This document shows positions 1-8,974 of a DNA stretch of 64,000 bases, piece by piece. How positions within the stretch are numbered: the first letter of the stretch is position 1; each line of letters starts with the position of its first letter. A program made the translations under genes and the position numbers. This DNA comes from CALVGQ01 sp031551965 (GTDB taxonomy: Bacteria > Bacillota_I > Bacilli_A > Erysipelotrichales > Erysipelotrichaceae). The stretch is from positions 111,141 to 175,140 of the forward strand of contig JAVBMW010000001.1 in assembly GCA_031551965.1 (NCBI GenBank). Direction: 5' to 3'. The notes under the pieces are model-generated. The model did no database searches and had not been told where the DNA came from. It was given only the letters and a program-made list of their open reading frames with translations.

Positions 1-2062
1 TTTCTATCAATACAGCATTATTCAAATAATCTTTTTGATGGATCGTTTCCATAATTCGCTGTACCGAATAATTTTGTTGAACTTTATTACCAATATCCAA
101 CGCCAATTTGATCGTTACATTATTAAAGATGACAATGTTGATGTGATCCTTTACCTGAATTCGTTTATATATATTCTCAAGTGATCCCATGTCAACCAAA
201 ATAATTAAATCTCTTAAATGACGTTGACGATCAATGTATTCATTTAACTTGGCAACGATCGTAAATACCGTAACATCCATTGGCATATCGATCGCATCAA
301 AGAGTTCTTCATCGAGCATATGATTTGCCGCAGCAGCTAAAGAAGAGGCTGTAGAATAACCATGAGACAAGATCATACAACGAGTTTCTTTTTCAATGAC
401 ACGATTTGATAACACACGCAGAAAGATGATTCCATCTAATATCGCTAAAGCATTGAATTCTAAATTGAGTAATTGCTTAAGTAACACAAAGAATTCTTGA
501 GACATCTCAACACTTCTTTCGTTATAGCCTCTTAAATCTTGAATCAGTTTTAAAATTTGCATTGAATTATTATGATACTGATTATCCAAACTTGAGACAT
601 TTAAAACCAGATCATCCAATAAGCGACAAAGCGCAATAATTTCATTGTTTTGAAAAGTCACTTGGTATTTCTTTGACAATCGCTCACAAATTTTCTCAAT
701 GACCCCATGATACATCAACTCTTTTACTGATAATTTGTTTTGGTCAGTAAAATATATACTATCCAAATATTGACTGAAACGGCGTTGCAGACGAATATTC
801 AGCTCTTCATTGTTGGAAGCATATTGTTCATAAAGACTTAATATATCATTGTTGAATAAATATAGTTTTAATTCTTTCTGTTGGTCCTTTTTAATTTCTT
901 CAAGCGTAAGTTCAGTAGTTTCACTAAAACGATTGAGCAATCCTTCACTCATGGCTTGAACTAAAATCGTTTCCGGGATATTGTTCATATCCAGTTTTAA
1001 ATAGCTATCTTCTTCTTTATTGGAGTTGACATAAGCACTCGCTACACTTGCCTTTATACAATTAGATAATTGTCCAATATTTTCAGAATACTCCACCTCA
1101 GATAAAATACGATAGAAACGCGAAGTTACACGGATTTCTTTTTTGATTTGTTGAGATTCTTTCGCTAATAAAAAGCTTAATAATTCTCTTTTTTCCTGTT
1201 TGGGTCTCTCATGTAAGGCTGGAATATACGTCGTGATCGGAATACGGCGATACAATGTTTTTAATAGAACAGTTTTTGGATCTTCTGTCGTCGCGAATAC
1301 TAAATGTTCACTAGCTTGATACCATTTTTCATTGTCACCCACCATATGATAGATTCCTTTATCCATGAATAGAAATAATTTTTCCTGACATTCTGAAGAT
1401 AAACAATGAACTTCATCCAGAAACAACATACCTCCATCCGCTAATGAGATAAGGCCTTCACGATCTTTATCAGCACCTGTATAAGCCCCTTTTTTACAAC
1501 CAAATAAGTTAGTCAAAAAGAACTCAGGATTATTAGCGTACTCACTACAATTCACGGTAATAAAGCGAGATGATTCACTGAAAACATTTTTCTCACAACC
1601 ATACTCATACATCGTTTGAGCAATCAAGCTTTTACCAACACCAGTATTCCCAAGTAATAAAATTGGTAGCCCAGAACCAGGATAAGTGATCGCTGATTTA
1701 CAATGCTGAATAATTGAATTCAGTGATCCTTGATGGCCAATCAACTTAGTAAATGAAATTGATCGATTTGAATTTTTACTCACCGCAGATTTGAGATCAT
1801 CCAAAGAATCGTAAGAATCTTTTAAAGAATCACATTCATTACATAAACTTGCCTTACTAAAAAAGAGTACAGGTCTGGTGTTTACTTTTACCATCAATTT
1901 ATCGTTTACATATTCATTTAAATATTGAGATACGACATTTCTTGATGCACTGAGTTTTTCTGCCAAACAGGAAGCAGTAAAGTTCTCCGTATTATTCCAA
2001 TCTACTGATTTTGAGGATTCAATGATCGATTCCAGAATCTGACTCTTCAAATCTTTTTCCAT
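1..2062 (-). CDS. LevR-type sigma-54-dependent transcriptional activator (partial, runs off left edge)
   Basis: The minus-strand frame is open from an ATG at 2062 to the window edge (687 codons seen). An N-terminal winged-helix-like region (about residues 25-65) precedes an AAA+ sigma-54 activation domain with Walker A GNTGVGKS near residue 140, the sigma-54 contact loop GAYTGA near 194 and Walker B GGMLFLDE near 213. After about residue 430 come a PRD-like helical region and a mannose-family EIIA-like domain with an SHG motif. This order is that of LevR/CelR regulators, which activate PTS operons and are tuned by PTS phosphorylation. It starts 1 nt after the rpoN stop, so activator and sigma factor are co-transcribed. 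The target operon is not visible and may lie to the left. The C-terminal domains are missing from the window. Confidence 0.9.
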   Translation of the reverse strand, partial: MEKDLKSQILESIIESSKSVDWNNTENFTASCLAEKLSASRNVVSQYLNEYVNDKLMVKVNTRPVLFFSKASLCNECDSLKDSYDSLDDLKSAVSKNSNRSISFTKLIGHQGSLNSIIQHCKSAITYPGSGLPILLLGNTGVGKSLIAQTMYEYGCEKNVFSESSRFITVNCSEYANNPEFFLTNLFGCKKGAYTGADKDREGLISLADGGMLFLDEVHCLSSECQEKLFLFMDKGIYHMVGDNEKWYQASEHLVFATTEDPKTVLLKTLYRRIPITTYIPALHERPKQEKRELLSFLLAKESQQIKKEIRVTSRFYRILSEVEYSENIGQLSNCIKASVASAYVNSNKEEDSYLKLDMNNIPETILVQAMSEGLLNRFSETTELTLEEIKKDQQKELKLYLFNNDILSLYEQYASNNEELNIRLQRRFSQYLDSIYFTDQNKLSVKELMYHGVIEKICERLSKKYQVTFQNNEIIALCRLLDDLVLNVSSLDNQYHNNSMQILKLIQDLRGYNERSVEMSQEFFVLLKQLLNLEFNALAILDGIIFLRVLSNRVIEKETRCMILSHGYSTASSLAAAANHMLDEELFDAIDMPMDVTVFTIVAKLNEYIDRQRHLRDLIILVDMGSLENIYKRIQVKDHINIVIFNNVTIKLALDIGNKVQQNYSVQRIMETIHQKDYLNNAVLIE

Positions 2063-2063
2063 A

Positions 2064-3305
2064 CTAGTTCCCCCTCATTACACGTGTTGACGCTTTCGCA
2101 ATGCCCATTAATTCACGATATTTCGTAACTGTTCGTCTTGCGATTTTAATATTCTCTTTACATAATAATTCTACTATTTTTTGGTCACTAAAAGGTATTC
2201 TTTTGTCTTCATTTTTTATAATGTATTGGATTTTTAAACAAATTTGATCCTTTGATACACCATCCGCTGTAACTTGATTTGAAAATAAACTTCTAATCCA
2301 GTAACTTTGATTTTCAAACTCAAACATCTTATCTTTTAATGCTCTGGATATCGTAGTTTCATGCAATTTTAACCGCTCAGCAATCTCTTTTTGTTTCAAA
2401 GGTTTTAATGGAGAATGTTCAAGTATGCATTGTTCTTGTACCGAAACGATTTCCTTCATAATCAAAGTTAATGTCTCTTCTCTTTTTATTAAACCTTCTA
2501 CCAATGCATCTCCTTGAACCTGCATTTGTTGAATCCATTTCTTTTCATCTGAATTCAAATCTTTTTTTGAAAATTTATTCACTCGATGAATATTGAAATA
2601 TCGAATTGGCTGTATTTCAATATGTCCTTCATTTTCTATGAGAATAAACTCAGGTTTTGTCATTTGGGCTTGAGAAATATTATATTCAGAGGCAGGCCTT
2701 GGATCAAATGAACGAAGCATTTGAATTAGTTTTTCCAATTCATCTTGAGTTACTAAAAGCGCTTTTCTAATTTTATCCACATAATGATTAGCCAGATCCT
2801 CTAAATGAAATTCAATCAATTGATGAAGTTTAGATTTTTTGGGATAGTTCATTTTCGCCTGGATAAGTAAACATTCTTTCAAATCTTTTGCACAAATCCC
2901 GTAAGGTTGAAGACACATAATCATCTTTCTTATCTTTTCAATTTCTTTTCCACTGCATTTTAAAGCTTTCACAAGTTCTAAAACTTCCACTTTTAAGTAA
3001 CCATTTCCATCAATATTCATAAGTAATGTTTCTACTACATTCATGTTTACTTTATCTGTTTCAATTTGGCCTGAAATTTCCTCCAATAAACTTTTACCTG
3101 TACTCGAAATATCTTCTATATCTTTGCCAGAACTAAAACTTAAATATTCAATTTCATAAAGTGGATTATCCAATAACTCTCTTTCTAAAACTTCAGCTAG
3201 TTGCATTGAATTAAGTTGTAAAAGCTCTAACGATAGCTTCATTCCATAGGAAAAAGAAAAGGTTTGAGCTTGTTTTAAATTTTGATTTAGTTTAAACTGA
3301 CTCAT
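2064..3305 (-). CDS. rpoN: RNA polymerase sigma-54 factor
   Basis: The 413-residue protein has the three parts of sigma-54. Region I at the N-terminus is Gln/Leu rich (residues 1-50) and contacts activator and core polymerase. The central part is the core-binding domain. The C-terminal DNA-binding part includes a helix-turn-helix (around LKLHETTISRALK) and the RpoN box ARRTVTKYRE close to the end, which reads the -24 element. It is shorter than the roughly 480 residues of enteric RpoN, as is common in Bacillota. It lies between an oxidoreductase gene (2 nt upstream) and the LevR-type activator (1 nt downstream), so the three form one tight minus-strand operon. The identification is secure. 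Confidence 0.95.
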   Translation of the reverse strand: MSQFKLNQNLKQAQTFSFSYGMKLSLELLQLNSMQLAEVLERELLDNPLYEIEYLSFSSGKDIEDISSTGKSLLEEISGQIETDKVNMNVVETLLMNIDGNGYLKVEVLELVKALKCSGKEIEKIRKMIMCLQPYGICAKDLKECLLIQAKMNYPKKSKLHQLIEFHLEDLANHYVDKIRKALLVTQDELEKLIQMLRSFDPRPASEYNISQAQMTKPEFILIENEGHIEIQPIRYFNIHRVNKFSKKDLNSDEKKWIQQMQVQGDALVEGLIKREETLTLIMKEIVSVQEQCILEHSPLKPLKQKEIAERLKLHETTISRALKDKMFEFENQSYWIRSLFSNQVTADGVSKDQICLKIQYIIKNEDKRIPFSDQKIVELLCKENIKIARRTVTKYRELMGIAKASTRVMRGN

Positions 3306-3307
3306 TT

Positions 3308-4288
3308 TTATCTATCCGCTTTAAATACTATACGAGCATCATCTCTTGCCCCTTGTAGTATTTTCATTACATCAAAAGTATGGTTCAACCGTTTAATTGC
3401 ATACTCAAAATCTTTTTCTTTGATGATACGCAAGAACTGTTCAATATAATAATAATGAGTTAATTCATGTTCACTTTGTAAATCATAAGTTTGTATTTCA
3501 CTATCTATTTTTACTTCTACATTTTTAAGCACAGCTGCAGAACTCAATACAGTAATCGTTCCCTTTTCACCTTGAATTACGATTCGGTTATCACAATTAC
3601 TGTCTTTTGCTGCAATACAACTAGCGACAAAACCATCATATTGCATCAACACGCATCCTGAAATATCAATACCTTTTACAATATTGGCATAATATGTAAA
3701 TTTTTTTGGCATATTAAATAATTCAGTTACAAAATGAATATTATAGCTATTTAAATCACCTAAGGCTCCACCCGAAAATTCCGGATTAAAAACGTTGGGT
3801 AATTCACCTTGTTTAAATTGATGATATTTACGTGATATCTGTGACATATTGCATTCTATAACACGGATCGGTTCAATCTGTTGCAATGTTTCTTTTATTA
3901 CTTTCATATGTGGTAAGTAACAATTTGTGATACCTTCAAATAAAACTAAGTTATTCTTTTTGGCTACTTCCATTAAATGACGGCATTCATCGATTGTTGA
4001 TGTAAATGGTTTTTCTAATATAACATGTTTTCCAGCATTAAGTGCCATCAAAGCATGATCATAATGAAGGCTATTAACTGATGCAATATATACAACATCA
4101 ATTAAGGGGTCAACAAAAAAATCTTCCAAACTTGTATAAATTTTTTCTACATTATATTTTTCAGCCAATTCTTTACCAGTATTAAAATTGCGCGAATAAA
4201 CAGCTTCGCACTTGTTTCCCTCAAATTGTAGCCAGCAATCTAAAAACCAAGTTGTAATAAATCCAGTGCCAATTGTTCCTACTCTCAT
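3308..4288 (-). CDS. Gfo/Idh/MocA family NAD(P)-dependent oxidoreductase
   Basis: This 326-residue protein begins with a Rossmann dinucleotide-binding motif (GTIGTGFI, residues 4-11) and carries the family signature ILEKPFT around residue 90, where the Lys acts in catalysis. The C-terminal half is the alpha/beta domain that binds the sugar or polyol substrate. Family members oxidise or reduce sugars, inositols and related compounds; the substrate here cannot be read from sequence. A strong GGAGG site stands before the ATG. It is the first gene of an operon with rpoN and the LevR-type activator. That placement suggests a role near a PTS-imported sugar, which is inference. Confidence 0.88.
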   Translation of the reverse strand: MRVGTIGTGFITTWFLDCWLQFEGNKCEAVYSRNFNTGKELAEKYNVEKIYTSLEDFFVDPLIDVVYIASVNSLHYDHALMALNAGKHVILEKPFTSTIDECRHLMEVAKKNNLVLFEGITNCYLPHMKVIKETLQQIEPIRVIECNMSQISRKYHQFKQGELPNVFNPEFSGGALGDLNSYNIHFVTELFNMPKKFTYYANIVKGIDISGCVLMQYDGFVASCIAAKDSNCDNRIVIQGEKGTITVLSSAAVLKNVEVKIDSEIQTYDLQSEHELTHYYYIEQFLRIIKEKDFEYAIKRLNHTFDVMKILQGARDDARIVFKADR

Positions 4289-4436
4289 AAAAATCCTCCA
4301 TGATAGAATCCTATCTGTTTTTGAAGATTTTTAAATACTCTACAAAAGAAGTATACCATTTATTTCACAAATTTCAAATTTAATAGAAACATAAACTGAT
4401 TTATACCATACACTGTAAAAGAAAGGAATTTTTATA

Positions 4437-5060
4437 ATGACCAATAACAAATATCCATTTATCAATATTCCATTACCTTATAGGTATAACGCATTAGAAC
4501 CTTGGATCGACACAAAAACAATGATGCTTCATCATGATGCCCATTTACAAACTTATATCGACAATTTAAATGCTCTCTTAGAAAGTAACCCAGACCTTCA
4601 ACAATTTACACTAACCCAACTTATTTCAATTGCACCATCCTTAGATGAACCTTTAAGTACACATCTTATCAACAATGCTGGAGGTGTATTCAATCATCGT
4701 TTCTTCTTTAATACGATATCACCTAACTGCAACCAAGTTTCTTGTAATGAACTCATTATGGCTATCACTAAACAATATGGTAGCTTAGATGACTTCAAAG
4801 CTTTATTCAAAGCAGAAGCTCTTTCAGTATTTGGTTCAGGTTACACATGGCTAGTTAAAACAATTGATGGAAATCTAGATATCGTGACGACACCAAATCA
4901 AAACACACCAGATTTTAGCCAAAATATTTTGATTTTAAACTTAGATGTTTGGGAACATGCTTATTATCTCAAAAACTACAACAAACGGGCTGAATATTTT
5001 GAAAATTGGTGGCATGTGATCAACTGGAATGCCGCAAGTCATTATTACAAATATCAGTAA
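4437..5060 (+). CDS. sodA: Superoxide dismutase, Mn/Fe family (Mn-type signature)
   Basis: The 207-residue protein matches the iron/manganese superoxide dismutase family, which converts superoxide to peroxide and oxygen in the cytoplasm. Metal ligands are visible: His32 in MMLHHDAH, His in NNAGGVFNHRFFF, and Asp and His in DVWEHAYYLKNYNKR. The outer-sphere Gln sits in the late position (TPNQNTP), while the early position is Gly (NNAGG). This is the pattern of Mn-type rather than Fe-type enzymes, although cambialistic activity is possible. NHRFFF replaces the more usual NHSLFW. A GAAAGGA site precedes the start and a strong terminator follows. It is divergent from the oxidoreductase gene. Confidence 0.93.
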   Translation: MTNNKYPFINIPLPYRYNALEPWIDTKTMMLHHDAHLQTYIDNLNALLESNPDLQQFTLTQLISIAPSLDEPLSTHLINNAGGVFNHRFFFNTISPNCNQVSCNELIMAITKQYGSLDDFKALFKAEALSVFGSGYTWLVKTIDGNLDIVTTPNQNTPDFSQNILILNLDVWEHAYYLKNYNKRAEYFENWWHVINWNAASHYYKYQ

Positions 5061-5063
5061 AAT

Positions 5064-5115
5064 GAAAAAAACGAATAAAATCACTGAGATAATTTCTTGA
5101 TTTATTCGTTTTTTT
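5064..5115 (+). terminator. Rho-independent terminator of the superoxide dismutase gene
   Basis: An inverted repeat follows the stop codon directly. The left arm AAAAAAACGAATAAA pairs with TTTATTCGTTTTTTT, and the right arm runs into the U-tract. The loop is about 20 nt and can pair further inside. Confidence 0.85.
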
Positions 5116-5116
5116 A

Positions 5117-5390
5117 GTTAAATTGATGCATTAACTTTTTTTACAAAACCGTAAACTACGGTAAAACGTTTGAAATGTCTTTGTTTGATTATTTTCAAGC
5201 AATTCTCTTACTTACTATATCTTATAAAGCATCTATTATTTTCTTCTGAGTTATACACAACATTATAAATAACATTTTTTCTTCGCAAACCATTTTGGTT
5301 TTTAAATCAAATTCCTTCTAAGTATTTAATACTCATACTGTTCTTATTTGTCTTTTAAATTGTCAGTAAATATAAAGTGTCATAAATTAG
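5117..5390. other. Gene-free AT-rich stretch
   Basis: No reading frame with a ribosome binding site was found here on either strand. The one visible structure is a short hairpin at about 5150-5164 (ACCGTA/TACGGT), followed on the minus strand by a T-rich run. It could terminate the minus-strand small-protein operon that ends at 5391. Confidence 0.4.
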
Positions 5391-5549
5391 TTAATCAACA
5401 ATGTATATAATCACAAGACAAATAGCTAATAGTATGAAAGCTACGACCATCCCAACAGCTTCCTTTTTTTTATCCCCTTTCGAATAAAATTTTGTGTAAA
5501 GCGTATGAATTATCATTCCGATAATTAAACTATAAATAACATTAAGCAT
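5391..5549 (-). CDS. 52-aa two-helix membrane protein, possible immunity protein
   Basis: A short frame starts 3 nt after the stop of the hydrophobic secreted protein and encodes 52 residues. Two hydrophobic helices (about residues 1-18 and 33-51) flank a Lys-rich loop (SKGDKKKE), which predicts a hairpin membrane protein. There is no strong ribosome binding site, so translational coupling to the upstream gene is likely. Small two-helix membrane proteins just downstream of bacteriocin genes often give immunity. That role is inference from position and shape only; no family was recognised. Confidence 0.55.
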   Translation of the reverse strand: MLNVIYSLIIGMIIHTLYTKFYSKGDKKKEAVGMVVAFILLAICLVIIYIVD

Positions 5550-5552
5550 AAA

Positions 5553-6086
5553 TTATCCAGCTTGGTAGGATCTATACACACAATTATAACCATTTCCAGA
5601 TGGTGCTAAATAACATTCATTTCCTGAGGTGGTTTTATAAGAATTTACAGTTACAGAGCTTGAAGCAAGTAGATAAACTGCAACTAATACACCTGTTGCT
5701 ACTAGTACAGGATGTGTTGCAATAAAAGACGAAACTGCAGTAATTATATTTGCTGCAAGTTGTGCGCCGCCTGACCCAGTTGCTGCTATTATTACTCCAT
5801 CAACTATATAACCTGCAATTTTACCTGCTACCCAAATGACTATGTCTCCTACCCCTGTTATTTCGGCTTGAGATGCGTAAAAATTGATAATATTATTTGA
5901 AGCTAGAGATGTTCCCTGCACAAGGGAATTTATTTTACTTTGATTATTTTTTATCTGACTATAATCAACGGTTGTAATACGATTGTTTTCCGTTTTTTCC
6001 ACTAAAGATTCTGGCTGTGCGTAAACACTTGTTGTTACAGCTAATATCATAGCAATCGATATAAGTAAAACTTTAAACTTTTTCAT
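5553..6086 (-). CDS. Secreted Gly/Ala-rich hydrophobic protein, bacteriocin-like
   Basis: The start at 6086 follows a strong AAGGAGA site with correct spacing; a longer in-frame start at 6257 has no such site. The 177-residue product has a clear signal peptide (MKKFKVLLISIAMILAVT, predicted cut after VYA). A polar stretch follows, then about 65 residues of strongly hydrophobic Gly/Ala-rich sequence containing ATGSGGAQLAA and ATHPVLVATG. The C-terminus has two cysteines about 11 residues apart (NECY and YNCV). The hydrophobic core resembles pore-forming bacteriocins in composition, but no named family was recognised. It sits between a secreted Cys-rich peptide gene and a small two-helix membrane protein gene in one operon. 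Confidence 0.7.
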   Translation of the reverse strand: MKKFKVLLISIAMILAVTTSVYAQPESLVEKTENNRITTVDYSQIKNNQSKINSLVQGTSLASNNIINFYASQAEITGVGDIVIWVAGKIAGYIVDGVIIAATGSGGAQLAANIITAVSSFIATHPVLVATGVLVAVYLLASSSVTVNSYKTTSGNECYLAPSGNGYNCVYRSYQAG

Positions 6087-6165
6087 AATTTTCTCCTTTT
6101 TCAATTTTAATTTTTTTAAGCTAAATACACAAAGCAACTTCTTTTTGAAATCAAAAACATATACA

Positions 6166-6333
6166 CTAATCCCACTCATCACTACCTTTAAATGTAGTAA
6201 TATGATGTAATCTACACTTACAATGCTCGTCAATACAATCATCCTTATCAAATACACAAGGACAAATTAAGCCACTTATCAAAGTGGTCACCAAAAAAAG
6301 TGATGCTAAAAAACTCCAATGTTTTTTGTTCAT
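6166..6333 (-). CDS. 55-aa secreted Cys-rich peptide
   Basis: This short frame encodes 55 residues starting MNKKHW. Residues 4-22 form a hydrophobic signal-like segment, and the rest is small and charged with five cysteines in the pattern CPC-x6-C-x4-C-x-C, followed by HH. An in-frame ATG lies 9 nt upstream, but it abuts the GGGAG site; the chosen ATG is spaced about 10 nt from it. The gene lies just downstream of a TPR/HTH regulator and upstream of the hydrophobic secreted protein. That arrangement recalls regulator-peptide pairs such as PlcR-PapR, or a small toxin or metal-binding peptide. No known family was recognised. Confidence 0.55.
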   Translation of the reverse strand: MNKKHWSFLASLFLVTTLISGLICPCVFDKDDCIDEHCKCRLHHITTFKGSDEWD

Positions 6334-6377
6334 AGATTTCATACTCCCTTTTAAGTTAAAGCTTTAAACTTGATTTC

Positions 6378-6405
6378 ATTTTAACTCATTATTTTTAGAT
6401 CACAA
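6378..6405 (-). promoter_or_regulatory. Promoter of the small secreted-protein operon
   Basis: Read on the minus strand, TTGTGA (6400-6405) and TAAAAT (6378-6383) are separated by 16 bp, about 45 bp upstream of the peptide gene start. It lies downstream of a hairpin (about 6441-6470, GGTATTTTG/CAAAATGCC) that may end the regulator transcript. Confidence 0.5.
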
Positions 6406-6472
6406 TAGAAATGCGAAAAGTTACTAAAAAACCTCAAAAACAGGCATTTTGGAATAAAATTCACAAAATACC

Positions 6473-7630
6473 TTATTTTTCATTTTTCTTCAGCTCTTCC
6501 AGTACAATGAAATGATAAACATTATCTGTATCATCTAATATCTCAAGAATCTCCATTAGTCTTTTTCTTTTCTGACCTTTATTCAATTTACTTAAATCAT
6601 AAAAATATTGAATCATTAGTTTATCTTGAATATCTTGACATTTTTGTGTATTAAGCTGAAAAAGTTCTTTATCTGGAATAATATTTAATTGTCTATGAAT
6701 GAACAAAGAAAAAATTGTTAATTGTATTTTCTTTCGTTTTGCATCATATACCACTGATTTCAGCATTTCTAAACTTTCGGAGTATTGTTTCATTAACATT
6801 TTTTGCATTACAATATTACCTATTACAATTTCTTTTCTATATAAAGGAATTTTATCTTCATATTGATTATAATATTTTATAAATTTTTGGTAACAAATTT
6901 CTTCTTCATATTTTAATTTTACCGCTGTACTATAATTGAGTGCGTAAAAATTTATTTTCAATAGATAATTGTCATCTTTTATTTGTTTTTCCATTTCTTC
7001 CGCTAAACTATGTTTATCTAAATATCTTTTCGTTTTACCATACAAAGTCAGCAACTGCATTTTATTTGGTAAATAATCCGATCTGTTTGCCAATTCGAAA
7101 CAATATTCATAATAATTATCCATTGTTATATTTTTCGCTAAGGCTATGGCACAATAATAAACAATATCTTTAAGTTGTGTGCTAAGTACTTTTTCATAGA
7201 TCATTAATTCTTTTAAATCATCTGCAGTTGTTTCGTTATTATTTAACAAAAAATTATTAACTAAAACCAATGCTTTTTCCATTAAATCATAATAGGCATA
7301 AGATTTATACTCTGATATTATTTTCATTAAAACATCTGTTTCTTTTAATGCGTTATCATATTCATAATATTCAAAATAGTAATAAAGTTTAGAAAAATCA
7401 ACCTTCACAGGTTCAATAAATAATGCTCGATCGCAATTAAGAAACAAAGCGTTATAGTAATGATACGCGACTTCTTCACCATTCTGAATTCTTGTATACG
7501 TTCCTCTACTACATATTTCTTTATTAACAATCGATGAAAAAATAAATTCCTTTATAGTTTGGTTCGACAATTTTCGATATATTTCTAGTAATTCTCCCCA
7601 TAATTTCATATCATTTATATTAATAGACAT
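6473..7630 (-). CDS. Rgg/RNPP-like regulator: degenerate HTH plus TPR-type helical repeats
   Basis: The likely start at 7630 follows a GGGTGA site; an upstream in-frame ATG at 7690 has none. The 385-residue protein opens with a helix-turn-helix-like region of the XRE type (LWGELLEIYRKLSNQTIKEF to RGTYTRIQNGEE, about residues 8-52). The remainder is alpha-helical with spaced Tyr/Leu pairs typical of TPR-like repeats. This layout is that of Rgg/PlcR/MutR regulators, whose C-terminal repeats bind secreted peptides. A 55-aa secreted peptide gene lies directly downstream in the same direction, so peptide control is plausible. No enzyme motif is present. The exact subfamily is uncertain. Confidence 0.7.
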   Translation of the reverse strand: MSININDMKLWGELLEIYRKLSNQTIKEFIFSSIVNKEICSRGTYTRIQNGEEVAYHYYNALFLNCDRALFIEPVKVDFSKLYYYFEYYEYDNALKETDVLMKIISEYKSYAYYDLMEKALVLVNNFLLNNNETTADDLKELMIYEKVLSTQLKDIVYYCAIALAKNITMDNYYEYCFELANRSDYLPNKMQLLTLYGKTKRYLDKHSLAEEMEKQIKDDNYLLKINFYALNYSTAVKLKYEEEICYQKFIKYYNQYEDKIPLYRKEIVIGNIVMQKMLMKQYSESLEMLKSVVYDAKRKKIQLTIFSLFIHRQLNIIPDKELFQLNTQKCQDIQDKLMIQYFYDLSKLNKGQKRKRLMEILEILDDTDNVYHFIVLEELKKNEK

Positions 7631-7651
7631 AATTTCACCCAACCTAATATC

Positions 7652-7690
7652 ATTATAGCTGAAAATTAAGGAATTTAGGTGAAACCTCAC
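7652..7690 (-). promoter_or_regulatory. Candidate promoter and operator of the Rgg-like regulator gene
   Basis: A perfect minus-strand -10 box TATAAT (7652-7657) has no recognisable -35 box. The -35 area instead borders the palindrome-like GTGAGGTTTCAC (7679-7690), with half sites GTGA and TCAC. This could be an autoregulatory operator. Confidence 0.35.
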
Positions 7691-7856
7691 AAGAAAATAG
7701 TATTCAAACAGTATATTATCAATTTTCTAAAAGGCTTAAAATCGGAAGAAAAAAAGCTAAAAGGAACCAAAAACCACGATTTCAAAGCATATGTAATAAT
7801 TTAAGCTATTAATTAAAGTGTGAATTAATTTTACTTAGAAACATCTTCATAATCCT

Positions 7857-7885
7857 TTGATTTTTCTTTGGTACAGTGATATATT
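7857..7885 (+). promoter_or_regulatory. Promoter of the dehydrogenase gene
   Basis: TTGATT (7857-7862) and TATATT (7880-7885) are 17 bp apart, ending 24 bp before the dehydrogenase ATG at 7910. Confidence 0.55.
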
Positions 7886-7909
7886 AAAATTAATTGGAGG
7901 ACATAATTC

Positions 7910-8920
7910 ATGAAGTCAAGAAGAGTAATAATTAATGGGGTTACAGATGTTGAGATAATTGAAGAAAAATTGGTAAGTACACCACTTCTCGATGATGAAT
8001 GCTTGATCAAAACTAGTGTATCTTTGATTAGTCCTGGTACTGAACTATCAAGAGTATACGGTCTTAAAAAGGGGGCTACGTATCCCGTATATCCAGGATA
8101 TTGCTCAGTAGGAACGATCCTTGAAAAATCTGATAATCTGAGTGATGTCAATGTAGGTGATCTTGTCTTATTTAGTGGTCCTCATGCGAGTCATTCAGTA
8201 TTTAACTATAAAACCAGTGATGGTGGAATTTTATATAAACTTGATCCACAACTGACTGCTGAAGAAGGCACTTTACTTATGATGTGCTGGATTGCCATGA
8301 ATGGTATTCTTACTGCTGATGTAAAGCCTGGGGATACCGTTGCTATCTTTGGTTTGGGAAATCTAGGAATTATTTTATCAGTTTATTATAAAGAAATGGG
8401 AGTGAATGTTATTTCGCTTGATCCCGTTGAGAAAAGATGTGAAGTTGCTAGAAAGATGGGAATTGAAAATATCATTGCTTGTGCTCCACAGGATCAATTA
8501 AAAGAAGTAATGAAACTTACAAGTAATTTAGGTGCAGATATTGTCGTAGACTGTAGTGGAATATCACAATGTATTGAAACTTGTTTTGCGGCGGCTGCAA
8601 AAAATGGCCAAGTGATTTTGCTAGGCTCCCCCCGTGAGGAATATACAACTAATGCAACTATTATGTTAAATGCGATCCATACAAAGATGCTTACTGTTAA
8701 AGGGGCATTCAATCGATTGTATCCTTATGATGAACAGCCAGGTTCTCGTTTATCTATCAAGCGTTCATTAAAATACATTGAAGGATTGCTAATATCTAAG
8801 AAAATCAACGCTGATTTACTTATTAGTCATCGCATCAAACCAGAAGAAATCATGATTGCTTATGATGGTTTAATGAATCACAAAAACCAGTATACCAGCG
8901 TTATCATAAACTGGGAATAA
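7910..8920 (+). CDS. Medium-chain dehydrogenase/reductase family protein (zinc-binding dehydrogenase-like)
   Basis: The 336-residue protein has the two-domain medium-chain dehydrogenase fold. The N-terminal GroES-like domain carries SLISPGTELSRVYG around residue 38, and the Rossmann motif GLGNLG lies near residue 145. The usual catalytic Cys and the four-Cys structural zinc lobe are absent. That places it with the BchC/sorbitol-dehydrogenase-like zinc-independent or atypical members that begin SLISPGTE. A GGAGG site 9 nt before the ATG and a terminator after the stop show a single-gene transcript. The substrate cannot be predicted; a sugar, polyol or cyclitol is likely from the family. Confidence 0.85.
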   Translation: MKSRRVIINGVTDVEIIEEKLVSTPLLDDECLIKTSVSLISPGTELSRVYGLKKGATYPVYPGYCSVGTILEKSDNLSDVNVGDLVLFSGPHASHSVFNYKTSDGGILYKLDPQLTAEEGTLLMMCWIAMNGILTADVKPGDTVAIFGLGNLGIILSVYYKEMGVNVISLDPVEKRCEVARKMGIENIIACAPQDQLKEVMKLTSNLGADIVVDCSGISQCIETCFAAAAKNGQVILLGSPREEYTTNATIMLNAIHTKMLTVKGAFNRLYPYDEQPGSRLSIKRSLKYIEGLLISKKINADLLISHRIKPEEIMIAYDGLMNHKNQYTSVIINWE

Positions 8921-8924
8921 CATT

Positions 8925-8952
8925 ACAGGAATTAATTTTCCTGTTTTTTTAT
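8925..8952 (+). terminator. Rho-independent terminator of the dehydrogenase gene
   Basis: The stem ACAGGAA/TTCCTGT with a 6-nt loop is followed by a run of T, just after the stop at 8920. Confidence 0.85.
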
Positions 8953-8974
8953 TTTCTTTTTTGCAACAAAAATG

